Assembly: GCF_900143005.1 (NCBI RefSeq)
Contig: NZ_FRCS01000001.1
Span: forward strand, 558,001 to 622,000
Reading direction: 5' to 3'
Source: Cryptosporangium aurantiacum
GTDB lineage: Bacteria > Actinomycetota > Actinomycetes > Mycobacteriales > Cryptosporangiaceae
Length of the DNA: 64,000 bases
The notes under the pieces were generated by a model, which searched no databases, was not told the origin of the DNA, and saw nothing but the letters and a program-made list of their open reading frames with translations. Made by a program: the position numbers and the translations under genes. This document shows positions 54,993 to 63,550 of the stretch, one piece after another. The number at the start of each line of letters is the position of its first letter. The first letter of the stretch is position 1.

Positions 54993-56483
54993 TCATGCGG
55001 GGCCCACGAGGCCGGCGACCGTCTGGGCGGAGAGCGTGACCAGGGGAAGCCCCCCGCCGGGGTGGGACGAGCCGCCGACCAGGAACAGGCCAGGAACGAC
55101 CGCCCGGTTGCCCGGCCGGAGGAACGCCGCCCGGGCACCGTTGCTCGACGTCCCGTAGATCGCGCCGCCCACCGCGTGCGTGCGCGTCTCCAGGTCGGCG
55201 GGCGTCCGGACCTCCCGGAACAGCAGCCGATCGCACAGGTCGTATCCGCGCTCGGCCAGCCGCTCGAGCAGCAGGTCGGCGTACCGGTCGGCGAGCCCGG
55301 GCGTCCGCCAGTCGACCGCACCCCGGCCCGTCCCCTGCCGCGCCGCGTTGACCAGGACGAACCACGCCTCGTGGCCGTCCGGCCGGACGTCCGGGTCGTC
55401 GGGCACCGAGAGGTAGAGCGTCGGCTCCGGCACCGGACGCCCCGGGTCGCCGAAGACGTGGTCGAACTCCGCGTCGTAGCTGCCCGGCAGCGGGCCGGGC
55501 GGGAACAGCACGGTGTGGTGCGCGAGGCCGGGCGTCCGGCCCCGCACCCCGAGCAGCAGCACGAACCCGGACAGCGACGGCGTGGTTCGCCGCAACGCCC
55601 GCGCCGCCGACGGCACCGCGATCAGATCGGAGTACACGTGTGTCGCGTCCGCGTTGGCTACGACGACGTCCGCGCGAAGCCGGCCGCCGTCCGCGAGCAG
55701 GACGCCGGTCACGCCCCGGGCGTCCGCGGTGATCCGGGTGACCTCGGTGCTCGTGCGCACGGTGACACCCCGCTCCGCGCACCGGGCCAGCAGCGCGTCG
55801 GCCAGCCGCCGCAGCCCGCCCCGCAGGTACCAGCCGCCGAACGCCAGCTCGGCGTACGGCACCGACGCCAGTGCCGCCGGGGCGCGGCGCGGGTCGGAAC
55901 CGGTGTAGGTCGCGTAGCGCTCGACGAACTGCCGCAGCCGCGGATCGCGCAGGTAGGTCGCTGCCAGCCCGCGTAGCGTCCGGGCCGGTGCGATCGTCGT
56001 CAGGTCCCGCAGCCGGGTCGCGTAGCGGGCCAGCGTCCGCGGGCCGTCCAGCGCCGACGCGAGGAACGGCTCGTAGGTGGCGGCCCAGATGCGTTCGGCG
56101 CGTCGCCAGAACTCCGCCCAGTCGGCGCCCGCGCCACCGCCGAACGCGTCGTCGATCCGCCGCCGGAACTCGAACGGGTCGGCGCAGGACGCCAGCGACG
56201 TGCCGTCGCCGAAGCGGTAGTGCGCGATCGGGTCGAGCGGCACCAGGTCGAGCACCGATTCCAGCCGGTCGCCGGTCTCCCGGAAGAAGTCCGCGAACAC
56301 CTGCGGCATCGTCACCAGGCTCGGGCCGGTGTCGAAGCGGAACTCGCCGCGGGTCAGGAGGCCGAGCTTGCCGCCCACCTCCGGAGCGCGTTCGCACACC
56401 GTGACCCGGTGCCCGCCCACTGCCAGCCGGACCGCCGCGGCGAGCCCGCCGACACCCGCCCCCACCACCACGACGTCAGCCAA
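54993..56483 (-). CDS. CrtI-family carotenoid desaturase/oxidase, CrtD-like
   Basis: A 496-residue FAD oxidoreductase paralogous to crtI: VVVVGAGVGGLAAAVRLA, GGKLGLLTRGEFRFDTGPSL (part), YATYTGSDPRRAPA and a C-terminal FLVGGSSHPGGGLPLV. It is distinct from the crtI at 49676, and its position with cruF, crtA and a glycosyltransferase fits a 3,4-desaturase (CrtD) acting on the hydroxylated psi end. A diapophytoene-type or ketolase role is the alternative. It overlaps the glycosyltransferase gene by 8 bp and is the last gene of its operon. Confidence 0.85.
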   Translation of the reverse strand: MADVVVVGAGVGGLAAAVRLAVGGHRVTVCERAPEVGGKLGLLTRGEFRFDTGPSLVTMPQVFADFFRETGDRLESVLDLVPLDPIAHYRFGDGTSLASCADPFEFRRRIDDAFGGGAGADWAEFWRRAERIWAATYEPFLASALDGPRTLARYATRLRDLTTIAPARTLRGLAATYLRDPRLRQFVERYATYTGSDPRRAPAALASVPYAELAFGGWYLRGGLRRLADALLARCAERGVTVRTSTEVTRITADARGVTGVLLADGGRLRADVVVANADATHVYSDLIAVPSAARALRRTTPSLSGFVLLLGVRGRTPGLAHHTVLFPPGPLPGSYDAEFDHVFGDPGRPVPEPTLYLSVPDDPDVRPDGHEAWFVLVNAARQGTGRGAVDWRTPGLADRYADLLLERLAERGYDLCDRLLFREVRTPADLETRTHAVGGAIYGTSSNGARAAFLRPGNRAVVPGLFLVGGSSHPGGGLPLVTLSAQTVAGLVGPA

Positions 56484-57657
56484 GCCTCCGGCCCTTCCAG
56501 GTCAGTGTGCCGCGGCGGTGATGCACGAGCGACCGAGCCACCAGGTACCCGAACGTGACGATCGACGCCGGGTGGGCCAGCGCGTCGGGCCAGGCGCGGC
56601 CGCCGCTGGCCCGTGCCGCGACCACCCGCCCGGCGACGCCGGCCGCGTATCCGAGCAGGCCGAGGCGGTTGCCCCGGAGTGCGGTGGTGACGGGCAGGAC
56701 GTACAGCAGCCCGAGGAAACCCACGGTGGCTGCCGCGCCGGTGGGCGACCCGAATGCCGCCCACAGTGACTTACCGTAGCCGTCCCGCAGCTCCGGCCAG
56801 GACTCGTACATCCGGCACGCGGCGATCGTCGAGCCGTCGGTGACCACGCCCCGACCGCCTGCCCGCTTCACCGCCCGCAGCAGCCCGATGTCCTCCAGCA
56901 CGTCGGCGCGCACGGCCGCGTGGCCGCCCGCGGCGTCGTACGCCTTGCGCGTGACGAGCAGGAACTGCCCGTTGGCGGCGGTCAGCGACGGCCGCGGCGA
57001 CCGCTCGGCGATCCCCAGCGGCAGCGTCGTCAGCCACGACCACTGCAGCAGCGGCTGCACCAGGCGTTCGGCTGCGCCGGCCGCCACCTGGCGCGGGTAC
57101 GGCGAGATCAGGTCCAGCCCGGATTCGTCGAGGACGGCGAGGGCCGCTGCGACCGCGTCCGGTGTCAGTACGACGTCCGCGTCGACGAAAACCAGCACCT
57201 CGGACGCCGGGTCAGCGGCATCGGCGAGTTGCTGACAGGCGTGCGGCTTACCGAGCCAGCCCCGGGGGAGCGGGACGCCGGTGAGCAGCCGGACACGCGC
57301 GTCACCGGCGGCGATCCGCCGGACGACGGCCGCGGTGCGGTCGGTGCTGCCGTCGTCCAGGACGACGATCTCCAGCCCCGGGACGCCACGCTGGGCGAGC
57401 AGCGCCCGCAGGCACGGTTCCACCCGGTGCTCCTCGTCGCGCAGCGGGAGCAGCACCGAGACGCGGACCGGCGTCTCCGGGGGGTCGGCCGGCGGCCGCC
57501 GCAGCCGCCGGGCGTTCACCGCCGCATGCGCCGTCAGCGCGACCGCCCCGACCGTTCCCCACAGCACCGGGTCCGCCAACCGGCGCGCCCAGCCGGATCG
57601 GGTGGTCCAGCTCGATCGGATGGCCCCGGCGTGTTGAGCGGCTGCCTCGCGGTTCAT
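56476..57657 (-). CDS. Family 2 glycosyltransferase, carotenoid-associated (CruC/CrtQ-like)
   Basis: A 393-residue membrane-bound GT2 enzyme. The N-terminal helix (PVLWGTVGAVALTAHAA) precedes the catalytic domain: VSVLLPLRDEEHRVEPCLRAL (part), VLDDGSTDRT, the DxD motif LVFVDADVVL, and LEDIGLLRAVKRAGGRG; two or three helices close the protein. Located between cruF and a desaturase, it probably glycosylates the tertiary hydroxyl made by CruF. Overlaps both neighbours (4 and 8 bp). Confidence 0.85.
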   Translation of the reverse strand: MNREAAAQHAGAIRSSWTTRSGWARRLADPVLWGTVGAVALTAHAAVNARRLRRPPADPPETPVRVSVLLPLRDEEHRVEPCLRALLAQRGVPGLEIVVLDDGSTDRTAAVVRRIAAGDARVRLLTGVPLPRGWLGKPHACQQLADAADPASEVLVFVDADVVLTPDAVAAALAVLDESGLDLISPYPRQVAAGAAERLVQPLLQWSWLTTLPLGIAERSPRPSLTAANGQFLLVTRKAYDAAGGHAAVRADVLEDIGLLRAVKRAGGRGVVTDGSTIAACRMYESWPELRDGYGKSLWAAFGSPTGAAATVGFLGLLYVLPVTTALRGNRLGLLGYAAGVAGRVVAARASGGRAWPDALAHPASIVTFGYLVARSLVHHRRGTLTWKGRRLG

Positions 57658-58439
57658 CGGGTGCTCGCGAGCCGGGTCGGCCGGGGCGCGCGGGCATGGC
57701 GGGCATCACGGTAGAGCGTGACGGCGAGCGGGATCGCCACCAGCCCCATGCCGAGCCCACCCCACGCCGCCGACGCGGGCAGGCCGAAGAACGCCGCGTG
57801 CGCCAGCACCGAGGACGCGTAGGTCCACAGGTAGAACCCGAGCATCGGCGCGTCGTGCCGGGCGTCCGCATCGACGTGCAGCAGTTGCAGTAGGCCGCTC
57901 ATCACCACCGCGACCAGCAACCATCCGGCGTAGTTCGACAGCGGGATCCCGGGGACACCCGGCAGGGCCGGGTCCGTCGTCGCCCACGTCCAGTGCCCGG
58001 CGTCGACCATCTGCGGGTCGAGGAACAGGTCCCAGGACGCCAGTGCCCATCCCGAGACGAGCACCCGGAGCCACCCGGCGGAGGCCAACCGCCCGGCCAC
58101 CAGCCAGGCGGGCCAGGCCATCATCGTCCAGGCCAGCGGGATCACCCACGGCACACCGAGCACCGCCGGGCCGAGCGACGAGGCGTACGTGTACTCCCCG
58201 AACGGGACGCCGGTCGCGGTGCCGACCGCTTCGACGACCAGCCCGCCCCCGGCGGTGACGACCACGACCACCGCCGCCGGGCGCACACCCCGCGTCACCG
58301 CGGCATGTGTCACCGCCGCAGCGAACCCGAGCACCACCGTCGCCACCGTGAGTCCACTGCGCACTCCGCCACCGACCAGCGGATACGTGATCTGGGCCAG
58401 GACGGTCAGTCCCACCAGGACGGCCGGTACCCGGCGCAC
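57654..58439 (-). CDS. cruF: Carotenoid 1',2'-hydratase, CruF-like (DUF422)
   Basis: A 261-residue membrane protein of the CruF type with about seven helices. Family segments: FGEYTYASSLGPAVLGVPW, VIPLAWTMMAWPAWLVA, ASWDLFLDPQMVDAGHWTW and GIPLSNYAGWLLVA. CruF adds water to the psi end of carotenoids, giving the 1'-hydroxyl that a glycosyltransferase can use. GTG 58439 is just 1 bp after the stop of the upstream GNAT gene and its last 4 bp overlap the glycosyltransferase start. Confidence 0.87.
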   Translation of the reverse strand: MRRVPAVLVGLTVLAQITYPLVGGGVRSGLTVATVVLGFAAAVTHAAVTRGVRPAAVVVVVTAGGGLVVEAVGTATGVPFGEYTYASSLGPAVLGVPWVIPLAWTMMAWPAWLVAGRLASAGWLRVLVSGWALASWDLFLDPQMVDAGHWTWATTDPALPGVPGIPLSNYAGWLLVAVVMSGLLQLLHVDADARHDAPMLGFYLWTYASSVLAHAAFFGLPASAAWGGLGMGLVAIPLAVTLYRDARHARAPRPTRLASTR

Positions 58440-58440
58440 G

Positions 58441-58995
58441 TCAGGGGGTGGGGTCGTCGAGCGGAAGGCCTCGTCCGAGCACGGCGAACGGCCGGTCGTC
58501 GCCGGGGAACACGACGTTGCGCAGCACGTCGAGGAAACCCAGCCGGCGGTAGAGCCGCCAGGCCCGTGACTCGCCACCCTCCGGGGTGGAGAGTGCGGTG
58601 GTGCGACGGGCCACGCCGTCCAGCAGCAACCGGATCTGCTGCTCCCCGATGCCCTTTCCCTGGACGCCCGGCGCCACGTGCAGCTCGACCACCTCGAAGC
58701 AGTCCGAGAGCCACGCGCGGTACCCGGCCGGGTCGAGCCGGGAGCGGACGTGCTCGTGCCACCACTGGCCCGGCTCACCGCGGTACCCGTAACCGAACCC
58801 GACCACGCGGCCGTCGGCGTCGAACGTGCCGACCGCGCGGAACTCCGGGCGGCGGGTGTGCGCGACCAGGATCCCCCGGCGCCCCTCGACCAGCGCCGGC
58901 GAGTAGTTCATCGCCGAGCCGTACACGCCGAGCACCTCGTCGAGGTGGGCGACGACGTCGCGAGCGGACCAACGCGTCGGGGTCAGTGGAGTCAC
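58441..58995 (-). CDS. GNAT-family acetyltransferase in carotenoid operon
   Basis: A 184-residue protein with the GNAT core: VELHVAPGVQGKGIGEQQIRLLL (the acetyl-CoA loop Q-G-K-G-I-G is visible) and YRRLGFLDVLRNVVF. The N-terminal part contains RWSARDVVAHLDEVLGVYGS. GTG 58995 overlaps the CrtA-like stop by 4 bp. Its substrate is not known; within this operon it could acylate a carotenoid sugar or a side product, but GNATs usually act on amines, so linkage alone is weak evidence. Confidence 0.8.
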   Translation of the reverse strand: MTPLTPTRWSARDVVAHLDEVLGVYGSAMNYSPALVEGRRGILVAHTRRPEFRAVGTFDADGRVVGFGYGYRGEPGQWWHEHVRSRLDPAGYRAWLSDCFEVVELHVAPGVQGKGIGEQQIRLLLDGVARRTTALSTPEGGESRAWRLYRRLGFLDVLRNVVFPGDDRPFAVLGRGLPLDDPTP

Positions 58996-59720
58996 GTCAG
59001 CGGATCTCTGCCGTCCAGCGAGCCGTCCGCCCGCACCACGCCGAAACGGGCGAAGAGTTCCTCGGCGTACCACCCGGTCTCCTTCGTTCTGCGGATCGCC
59101 GCGACGTGTGCGGCTCCCTGATAGGCGAACGCACGGAGGTCCTCCGCGTTCCGCCAGACGCTCAGCGTCCCCTGCCACCCGGCCGGGGCCTCGCCGACGC
59201 CGAATGCGGCCAGCAGGCCACCGCTCGCCCGGTGCTCGTGCAGCGCGGATGCCACCGGCGGCACCGCCCGCCAGAACGTTCCGGCCTTCCGCGCGGACAG
59301 GCGCGCCCTGGTCACCGCGGCGACCGGCCCGTCCCAGCGGCGGGGCACCGGCTTCCCGAACGGTTGCCGCCGCGCCCAGAGCCCGTGCGCGGCGAGCGGC
59401 GTCAGCTCCAGCCGCCACTGCTCCTCGGCGAGCCGCCGCCAGCCACGTGCGGTGGGCGAGCGTTCGAACGCGGCCGCGTCGGCGTCACTGGCCCAGCACG
59501 ACAGCAGTGCCCAGCGATTGAGGTGCGCATCGCGGAGCGCGAACGTGGTGCCGTGGCCGGTGCCGAGCAGGCGCGCGAACCGCAGACCGGTCGTCGAACG
59601 CAACCGGACGCGGTCGGTGGCCATCCGGGTGAGCGCGGCCGCCACCCGGCGACCGGGCACCCGCCACACGTGGACGGTGACCAGCGCGGGTGGCGAACCG
59701 GACTCCCGCGCGGATGGCAT
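58992..59720 (-). CDS. crtA: CrtA-like spheroidene monooxygenase (carotenoid 2-ketolase)
   Basis: A 242-residue protein of the CrtA family: VTVHVWRVPGRRVAAAL, GWQGTLSVWRNAEDLRAFAY and the C-terminal block TKETGWYAEELFARFGV. CrtA enzymes from purple bacteria are heme proteins that introduce a keto group at C-2 of acyclic carotenoids next to the methoxy/hydroxy end. In this operon, with CruF and a CrtD-like enzyme, it should oxidise the same psi end. First gene of the five-gene carotenoid operon, starting at ATG 59720. Confidence 0.85.
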   Translation of the reverse strand: MPSARESGSPPALVTVHVWRVPGRRVAAALTRMATDRVRLRSTTGLRFARLLGTGHGTTFALRDAHLNRWALLSCWASDADAAAFERSPTARGWRRLAEEQWRLELTPLAAHGLWARRQPFGKPVPRRWDGPVAAVTRARLSARKAGTFWRAVPPVASALHEHRASGGLLAAFGVGEAPAGWQGTLSVWRNAEDLRAFAYQGAAHVAAIRRTKETGWYAEELFARFGVVRADGSLDGRDPLT

Positions 59721-59768
59721 GGAGCCAGCCTAAGGGGGACGCGTCGGAACGGCAGAAGCGAGGCGGGC

Positions 59769-60272
59769 TCAGGCAACCTCGGCCGCCACGCCGCCGGTGA
59801 TCCGCAGCAACTCGTCGTAGGTGGTGGGGAACACCGCGTGCGGGATGCCACCGGCCGCCCACACCGTGTCGTACGCGGCGAGCGCCACGTCGACGAGCGT
59901 CCGGAGCCGAACCGGGTGCCCGACCGGCGCGACGCCGCCGATGGCCTGCCCGGTCACGTCCCGGACGAACTCCGGCGTGGCCCGGTGGACCGTGCTGACC
60001 TCCACCAGCGCCGCCACCATCGTGGTGTCGACCCGGTGCGAACCGGACGCGAGCACCAGCAGCGGCTCGCCGTCCGCGTCGAACACGAGCGAGTTCGCGA
60101 TCTGCCCCACCGTGACCCCGAGCGCCTCCGCGGCCTGCGCCGCGGTGCGGGCGGCGTCCGGGAGCAGCCGGACGCGGTTCTGCGACCCGAACGCGGCGAG
60201 CACGGCGTTCACCGCGTCGACGTTCGGGTGGGCGGGACTGTCGGAGGTGGGCGTCGAGGTCATGGCGCTCAT
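59769..60272 (-). CDS. YbaK/ProX-type aminoacyl-tRNA editing protein
   Basis: A 167-residue trans-editing domain protein (YbaK/EbsC family) that hydrolyses wrongly charged tRNA such as Cys- or Ala-tRNAPro. Features: TAAQAAEALGVTVGQIANSLVF, then VLASGSHRVD, and the GGVAPVGH loop used in this family. The ATG at 60272 is chosen; an ATG at 60263 is also in frame. It lies 48 bp upstream of the carotenoid operon on the same strand and could share its promoter. Confidence 0.88.
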   Translation of the reverse strand: MSAMTSTPTSDSPAHPNVDAVNAVLAAFGSQNRVRLLPDAARTAAQAAEALGVTVGQIANSLVFDADGEPLLVLASGSHRVDTTMVAALVEVSTVHRATPEFVRDVTGQAIGGVAPVGHPVRLRTLVDVALAAYDTVWAAGGIPHAVFPTTYDELLRITGGVAAEVA

Positions 60273-60343
60273 CTGAGCACATCCGGAGTCGAAGTGTGCA
60301 CAGCGTTCCGAGTAGAACTGCTCTCGGAGCGAAGCGCCGGAAC

Positions 60344-61723
60344 ATGGACCGTGAGGCCATGACTTCCTCCGCGATACGGACGGCGCCGTTGTCGGCCGCC
60401 GCACTGGCGGCGGCGACGCCCGCCGACCGCGACCGGTACGTCGACGCGCTCCGGGTGCTGTCGATCGGCGTGGTGGTCCTCGGCCACTGGCTGATGCTCA
60501 CACTCCAGGTGGACGACGGCCGGCTGCGCGCCGGGAACGTGCTGGCCGAATTACCGGCGGCCCAGCTGCTGACCTGGGTCTTCCAGGTGATGCCGCTGTT
60601 CTTCCTCGTCGGTGGCGCGGCGCACGCGGCGGCGCTGCGCTCGCACCGTGCACGGGGCGGCCGGTATCCGGAGTTCCTCGTCGCGCGGCTACGGCGCCTG
60701 CTCGCGCCGACCGCGGTGTTCCTGGCCGTCTGGTGCGCGATCGCGGCGGCGACCGAGCTGGCCGGCGTCCAGGCCGGGGACGGCACGGTCGCGGAGCTGA
60801 CCCGGACCGCGACCCGCACGGTCGTGCAGCCGCTCTGGTTCCTGGGCGTCTACCTCGGCATCGTGGCGCTGGCGCCGGCGATGCACGCCGCGCACCGGCG
60901 GTGGGGCGTCGCGGTGCCGGTCGTGCTGGTGCTGGGCGCGGCGGGTGTGGACGCGGCCCGGCTGCTCGGCGGCGTCGAGGCGATCGGTGCGCTGAACATG
61001 GCGCTGGTCTGGCTGGCCGCCCACCAGGTCGGTTTCCTCTACGCCGACGGGCGTCTGACCCGGCGGGTCGGGCTCGCGCTGGCCGGCGGTGGGCTGGCCG
61101 CGACGACGCTGCTCACGGCCGTGCTCGGCTGGTACCCGGTGTCGATGGTCGGGCTGCCGGGCGCGCCGGTGTCGAACATGAGCCCGCCGACGCTCGCGCT
61201 GGTCGCGCACGGCGCGTGGCTGACCGGCCTGGTGGTGCTGGCCCGCGGTCCGGTGACCCGGTGGCTCGCGCGCCCACGCGTGTGGACGACGGTCGTCGCG
61301 GCGAACGGCGTCGTGATGACGGTGTTCCTCTGGCACCTCACCGCGCTGTTCGTCGTCGCGGCCGCCGTCGCGGCGGGGCTCGGGATGCCGGAGCCGGGCG
61401 GCGCGGTCTGGTGGCTCACCCGGCCGGTGTGGGTGGCGGTGCTCGCCGCGATCGCGGTGCCGCTGGTGCTGGCCGTCCGGCGGTTCGAGCGGCCGGCCGC
61501 CCGCCCGGCGCCCAGGAACCGGGTGAACCGCGGGCTGGACGGGATGGCCGCGGGCGTCGGTGCCGCGCTGGCCACCGGGGGCATGCTGGCCGTCTCGGTG
61601 ACCGGGTTGAACGGGCTGCTCGCGGAACGGACCGCGCATCTGGTCGGGGTGCCGGTCACCGCGTGGGGCTCGCTGGCCGCGCTGGGGATCGGCTGGGCGC
61701 TGGTGCGGGCCGCCGGCCGCTGA
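60344..61723 (+). CDS. Acyltransferase-3 family membrane protein
   Basis: A 459-residue membrane protein with ten or more helices, of the acyltransferase 3 family. It begins with RDRYVDALRVLSIGVVVLGHW, where the catalytic His sits in the first helix, and has RARGGRYPEFLVARLRRLLAPT before the third, as in the family. These enzymes O-acylate extracellular sugars or lipids. A possible starts lies at 60296 (GTG) or 60359. It is divergent to the YbaK gene near the carotenoid operon, so acylation of a carotenoid glycoside is possible but unproven. Confidence 0.83.
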   Translation: MDREAMTSSAIRTAPLSAAALAAATPADRDRYVDALRVLSIGVVVLGHWLMLTLQVDDGRLRAGNVLAELPAAQLLTWVFQVMPLFFLVGGAAHAAALRSHRARGGRYPEFLVARLRRLLAPTAVFLAVWCAIAAATELAGVQAGDGTVAELTRTATRTVVQPLWFLGVYLGIVALAPAMHAAHRRWGVAVPVVLVLGAAGVDAARLLGGVEAIGALNMALVWLAAHQVGFLYADGRLTRRVGLALAGGGLAATTLLTAVLGWYPVSMVGLPGAPVSNMSPPTLALVAHGAWLTGLVVLARGPVTRWLARPRVWTTVVAANGVVMTVFLWHLTALFVVAAAVAAGLGMPEPGGAVWWLTRPVWVAVLAAIAVPLVLAVRRFERPAARPAPRNRVNRGLDGMAAGVGAALATGGMLAVSVTGLNGLLAERTAHLVGVPVTAWGSLAALGIGWALVRAAGR

Positions 61724-61753
61724 AGTCGCTGAATCGTTGAACCGCTGAACACA

Positions 61754-61792
61754 AAACCGCCGCACCACGCTGGCTGCGTGGTGCGGCGGTTT
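61754..61792. terminator. Bidirectional terminator
   Basis: A perfect 17-bp stem (AAACCGCCGCACCACGC with its complement) around TGGCT; A-run on the 5' side and TTT on the 3' side make it work in both directions between convergent acyltransferase and HtrA genes. Confidence 0.85.
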
Positions 61793-61841
61793 GGTGCCGG
61801 GCCGGGGGAGGGGAAACCGCCCGGGCGTGGGGTTCGTCCGG

Positions 61842-63428
61842 TCAGGTCGAGCTGCTGTTGAGCGTCGCGCTGGCGGTGCTGGTCTTGCCGTCGCGCTGAT
61901 AGGTCACCTTCACGGTCTCGCCGGGGTTGTGCGAGCGAACCGCCGCGACCAGGCCGTCGGTGTCGGTCACCGCGCGGTCGCCGATCGCGGTGACGACGTC
62001 ACCGGTCTTCAGGCCCGCCTTGTCGGCCGCGGAACCGCTGGTCACCTGGGCGATCTGGGCGCCGGTGCCGCTCTGGGTGTCCTGCGCGCTGACGCCGAGC
62101 GTGGCGTGCTCGGCGGTGCCGTCCTCGATCAGCTGCTTGGCGACGTTCAGCGCCGTGTCGGAGGGGATCGCGAAGCCGACGCCGATGTTGCCGGACTGGG
62201 ACTCCTGCTGGCCGAAGCCGGACGAACCGCTGGAGACCGTGGCGATCGCGGAGTTGATGCCGATCACGCGGCCGGAGAGGTCGACGAGGGCGCCACCGGA
62301 GTTGCCCGGGTTGATCGCCGCGTCGGTCTGCACCGCGTCGAGGACCGTGTTCTGGTCGGCGGTGCTCCCGGTGCGCACCGGGCGGTTGAGTGCGCTGACG
62401 ATGCCCTCGGTGACGGTGTTGGAGAGACCCAGCGGGGCGCCGATCGCGAGCACGGTCTGGCCGGTCTTGACCGTGGACGAGGCGGCGAACGTCGCCGGAG
62501 TGAGCCCGCTCGCGTCGCTGACCTTGATCACCGCGATGTCGGAGGACGGGTCGCGGCCGACGATCGTCGCGGAGCGGGTCTCGCCGTTCGCGAGCGTCAC
62601 GGTGATCGTGCCGCCGTCCGCGGCCGCTTCGACCACGTGGTTGTTCGTGATGATGTGGCCGGAGCTGTCGAGCACCACGCCGGAGCCGGTGCCTGCGCCC
62701 GAGCTCGCGGTGACCGCGATCGTGACGACGCTCTTCAGCGCGGTCGCGGCGGCCTTCTCGACGCTGCCGGTGTCGCTGGCCCTGGTGGCGGCGGTCGACG
62801 TCTCCTGGTTGATCGTGACGCCGTTGCCGCTGTTGCGGTCGCTGACCGCGACGCCCACGGCGGCGCCGGTGCCACCGGCGACCAGCGCGAGGACCAGCGC
62901 GCCGCCGGCGATCGCGAGCGCGAGGGGGCCGCGGCGACGGGCGGGCGCCGGGGCCGGCGTGCCGAGCGGGGTGGTCGGGTGGCTCGCGCCACCGGCCGTC
63001 CACGCCGGGAACGGCCCGGTCTGATGCGGCCCGGTCTGATGCGGCCCGGTCTGATGCGGCCCGCCCGGCGCGGACCCGAAGTGCCCGGGCTGGCCGAACT
63101 GCCCGGTGACGCCCGGGGCAGCCGGGCCGCCGGCGGCGTGCGCGGCGCTCGGGGCGCCCTGCACGTGCGCGGCGCCGGGCGCGGGAACCGCGCCGGTCGC
63201 GGCGGCCGGGGCCGCCGAGGCGCTCGGCGCGGGGGCGGGCGTTGGCTGTGAGGAGGGGGACTGGGACGGGGCGGGCGCCTGGGGCGCCGCCCACGGGGAG
63301 GACGCGTCCGAGGGGCGCGAGCTCGGCTGCTGAGCACCCGAGGGGAGCACGCGAGAGGGATCGGTCGGCGGCGTGCCGGCCTGGTCACCGCCGGTGCCGG
63401 CTGCGGAGGAGCGGTGCGATTCGTCCAT
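61842..63428 (-). CDS. HtrA/DegP-like serine protease with PDZ domain
   Basis: A 528-residue envelope protease. A long Pro/Gln/Ala/Gly-rich cytoplasmic region (about residues 1-160) precedes one helix (LALAIAGGALVLALVAGGTG) and a trypsin-like domain: the triad is His in ITNNHVVE, Asp in DIAVIKV, Ser in NPGNSGGALVDL. A PDZ domain closes the protein (GSAADKAGLKTGDVVTAIG). It degrades or refolds damaged exported proteins. The low-complexity N-terminus is longer than average and includes a tandem repeat. Confidence 0.93.
   Translation of the reverse strand: MDESHRSSAAGTGGDQAGTPPTDPSRVLPSGAQQPSSRPSDASSPWAAPQAPAPSQSPSSQPTPAPAPSASAAPAAATGAVPAPGAAHVQGAPSAAHAAGGPAAPGVTGQFGQPGHFGSAPGGPHQTGPHQTGPHQTGPFPAWTAGGASHPTTPLGTPAPAPARRRGPLALAIAGGALVLALVAGGTGAAVGVAVSDRNSGNGVTINQETSTAATRASDTGSVEKAAATALKSVVTIAVTASSGAGTGSGVVLDSSGHIITNNHVVEAAADGGTITVTLANGETRSATIVGRDPSSDIAVIKVSDASGLTPATFAASSTVKTGQTVLAIGAPLGLSNTVTEGIVSALNRPVRTGSTADQNTVLDAVQTDAAINPGNSGGALVDLSGRVIGINSAIATVSSGSSGFGQQESQSGNIGVGFAIPSDTALNVAKQLIEDGTAEHATLGVSAQDTQSGTGAQIAQVTSGSAADKAGLKTGDVVTAIGDRAVTDTDGLVAAVRSHNPGETVKVTYQRDGKTSTASATLNSSST
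63013..63057. repeat. 15-bp tandem repeat in HtrA N-terminus
   Basis: Three perfect 15-bp units GGCCCGGTCTGATGC (63013, 63028, 63043), encoding repeated Gly-Pro-His-Gln-Thr on the minus strand, inside the disordered cytoplasmic tail. Copy number may vary between strains. Confidence 0.9.
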
Positions 63429-63479
63429 GTAATGAACGGTCGCTCCGAAACCTGTGCGCTCGCTGTGCCGATCCTGAGG

Positions 63480-63500
63480 GCTCTGTGTGCATCACAGAGC
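63480..63500. promoter_or_regulatory. Inverted repeat between cysH and HtrA gene
   Basis: GCTCTGTG and CACAGAGC (8-bp arms, loop TGCAT), 51 nt after the cysH stop and 52 bp before the HtrA start on the minus strand. It may be a terminator for cysH or an operator for the protease gene; the sequence does not decide. Confidence 0.4.
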
Positions 63501-63550
63501 GCCATTTCCGCAGGTCGGCGAACCAGCTTAAGTACCGCGCGCAAGCCCGC

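Noticed and set aside
57993-60362. 789-codon plus-strand open frame over the carotenoid operon
   Set aside because: Shadow of cruF, GNAT, crtA and the YbaK gene, with Arg/Pro-rich composition.
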